Below, piece by piece: positions 6,477-6,891 of a stretch of DNA of 6,891 nucleotides. The translations under genes and the position numbers were made by a program. The stretch lies in the NCBI GenBank assembly GCA_001412425.1, contig LKUH01000301.1:1-6891 (forward strand), in the 5' to 3' direction. Source of the DNA: Candidatus Cloacimonas sp. SDB (GTDB taxonomy: Bacteria; Cloacimonadota; Cloacimonadia; Cloacimonadales; TCS61). The notes under the pieces were generated by a model. That model worked only from the letters and a program-made list of their open reading frames with translations. It did no database searches and was not told where the DNA came from. Within the stretch, counting starts at the first letter, position 1. The number at the start of each line of letters is the position of its first letter.

Positions 6477-6891
6477 ATGCTGATATCAACTAAAACTGGC
6501 TATGCTTTAAGGGCTCTTTCGGCTCTGGCGGAACAACCTGCGGAAAAACCTCTTTCTGTAGCCGTATTGTGCAGGAATAATAATCTTCCGCAAAAATATA
6601 TCGAACAATTGTTCAGTCAATTGAAGCATAGTAATTTAATCAAAAGTGTTCAGGGCTCCAAGGGTGGCTATCTGCTGAATAAGCAATGTTCTGATATTTC
6701 CTTGAAAGATATTATGACAGCTGTGGATGACATCCTTCCTGCCGGTACTTGTTACGGAGGTTCGAATGAATCGGAGTTTTGCCTTGGTTATCCCTGCCCT
6801 TTTTCCGATTTTTGGGATGATGTAAAAAAGAATATTGAAAATTATTTTGATTCAATAACTCTGGATCAGATTTTTTCTAACCTTAGGAGAC
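6477..6891 (+). CDS. Rrf2/IscR-family transcriptional regulator with Fe-S-type cysteines (3' end beyond window)
   Basis: 138 residues are readable before the window ends without a stop. The N-terminal winged helix-turn-helix aligns with E. coli IscR residue for residue (K6, Y9-A10, recognition segment YIEQLFSQL at 41-49 including E43, wing VQGSKGGYLL at 58-67). Family members bind DNA as dimers, and many sense iron, Fe-S clusters, NO or redox state. Three cysteines in the usual cluster loop are present: C92, C102 and C107 (C-x9-C-x4-C), followed by CPFSDFW, which resembles the CPLHDxW pattern common in the family but has Ser110 in place of the His that is the fourth ligand in IscR. C32 and C71 are additional. 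AAGGAT lies seven bases before the ATG. The gene is divergent from the uptake operon, 76 bases between start codons, so it may regulate that operon, itself, or genes downstream of the window. Confidence 0.93.
   Translation, partial: MLISTKTGYALRALSALAEQPAEKPLSVAVLCRNNNLPQKYIEQLFSQLKHSNLIKSVQGSKGGYLLNKQCSDISLKDIMTAVDDILPAGTCYGGSNESEFCLGYPCPFSDFWDDVKKNIENYFDSITLDQIFSNLRR

Overview
The window looks like an AT-rich genome of the Fibrobacterota-Chlorobiota-Bacteroidota (FCB) superphylum or a neighbouring candidate phylum such as Cloacimonadota. The best clue is a secreted protein whose C-terminus has the 'NPFNP ... DLKGRQV ... WNGTDDNG ... SSGIYFYRV' pattern of FlgD-like / type IX secretion (T9SS) sorting domains, together with a TonB-dependent receptor that carries an N-terminal carboxypeptidase-regulatory-like domain. 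The lineage is inferred; there is no rRNA or marker gene here to settle it.

Layout. (1) Positions 63-2069 (+) encode a long bifunctional-type RelA/SpoT (p)ppGpp enzyme with an intact hydrolase and synthetase core, but it stops right after the zinc-finger region and has no ACT domain. (2) A 42-base gap holding a weak inverted repeat separates it from a convergent operon. (3) Positions 6400-2112 (-) hold three tightly packed genes, in transcription order: an iron-siderophore/haem/B12-type ABC ATPase, a TonB-dependent outer-membrane receptor (14-base overlap with the ATPase gene), and a secreted seven-bladed YncE-like beta-propeller with a C-terminal sorting domain (one base after the receptor stop). 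(4) A 76-base divergent intergenic region (6401-6476) contains a candidate promoter and an 8-bp direct repeat spaced 22 bp apart. (5) Positions 6477-6891 (+) encode most of an Rrf2/IscR-family regulator with three cluster-type cysteines; it runs off the window end.

How they may work together. The three-gene operon reads as an uptake system for a scarce metal complex: a surface propeller that captures ligand at the mouth of a TonB-dependent channel, plus the cytoplasmic ATPase for the inner-membrane step. The closest known logic is the Bacteroides BtuB-BtuG corrinoid pair, in which a seven-bladed propeller lipoprotein caps the receptor; here the propeller has a non-lipoprotein signal peptide and a sorting domain instead. 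The substrate (corrinoid, haem or Fe-siderophore) cannot be decided from sequence. The divergent Rrf2 regulator suggests, but does not prove, control by iron, Fe-S status or redox state. The permease and binding protein expected for the ATPase are not in the window. Apart from this arrangement I see no CRISPR array, insertion sequence, tRNA, rRNA or riboswitch.
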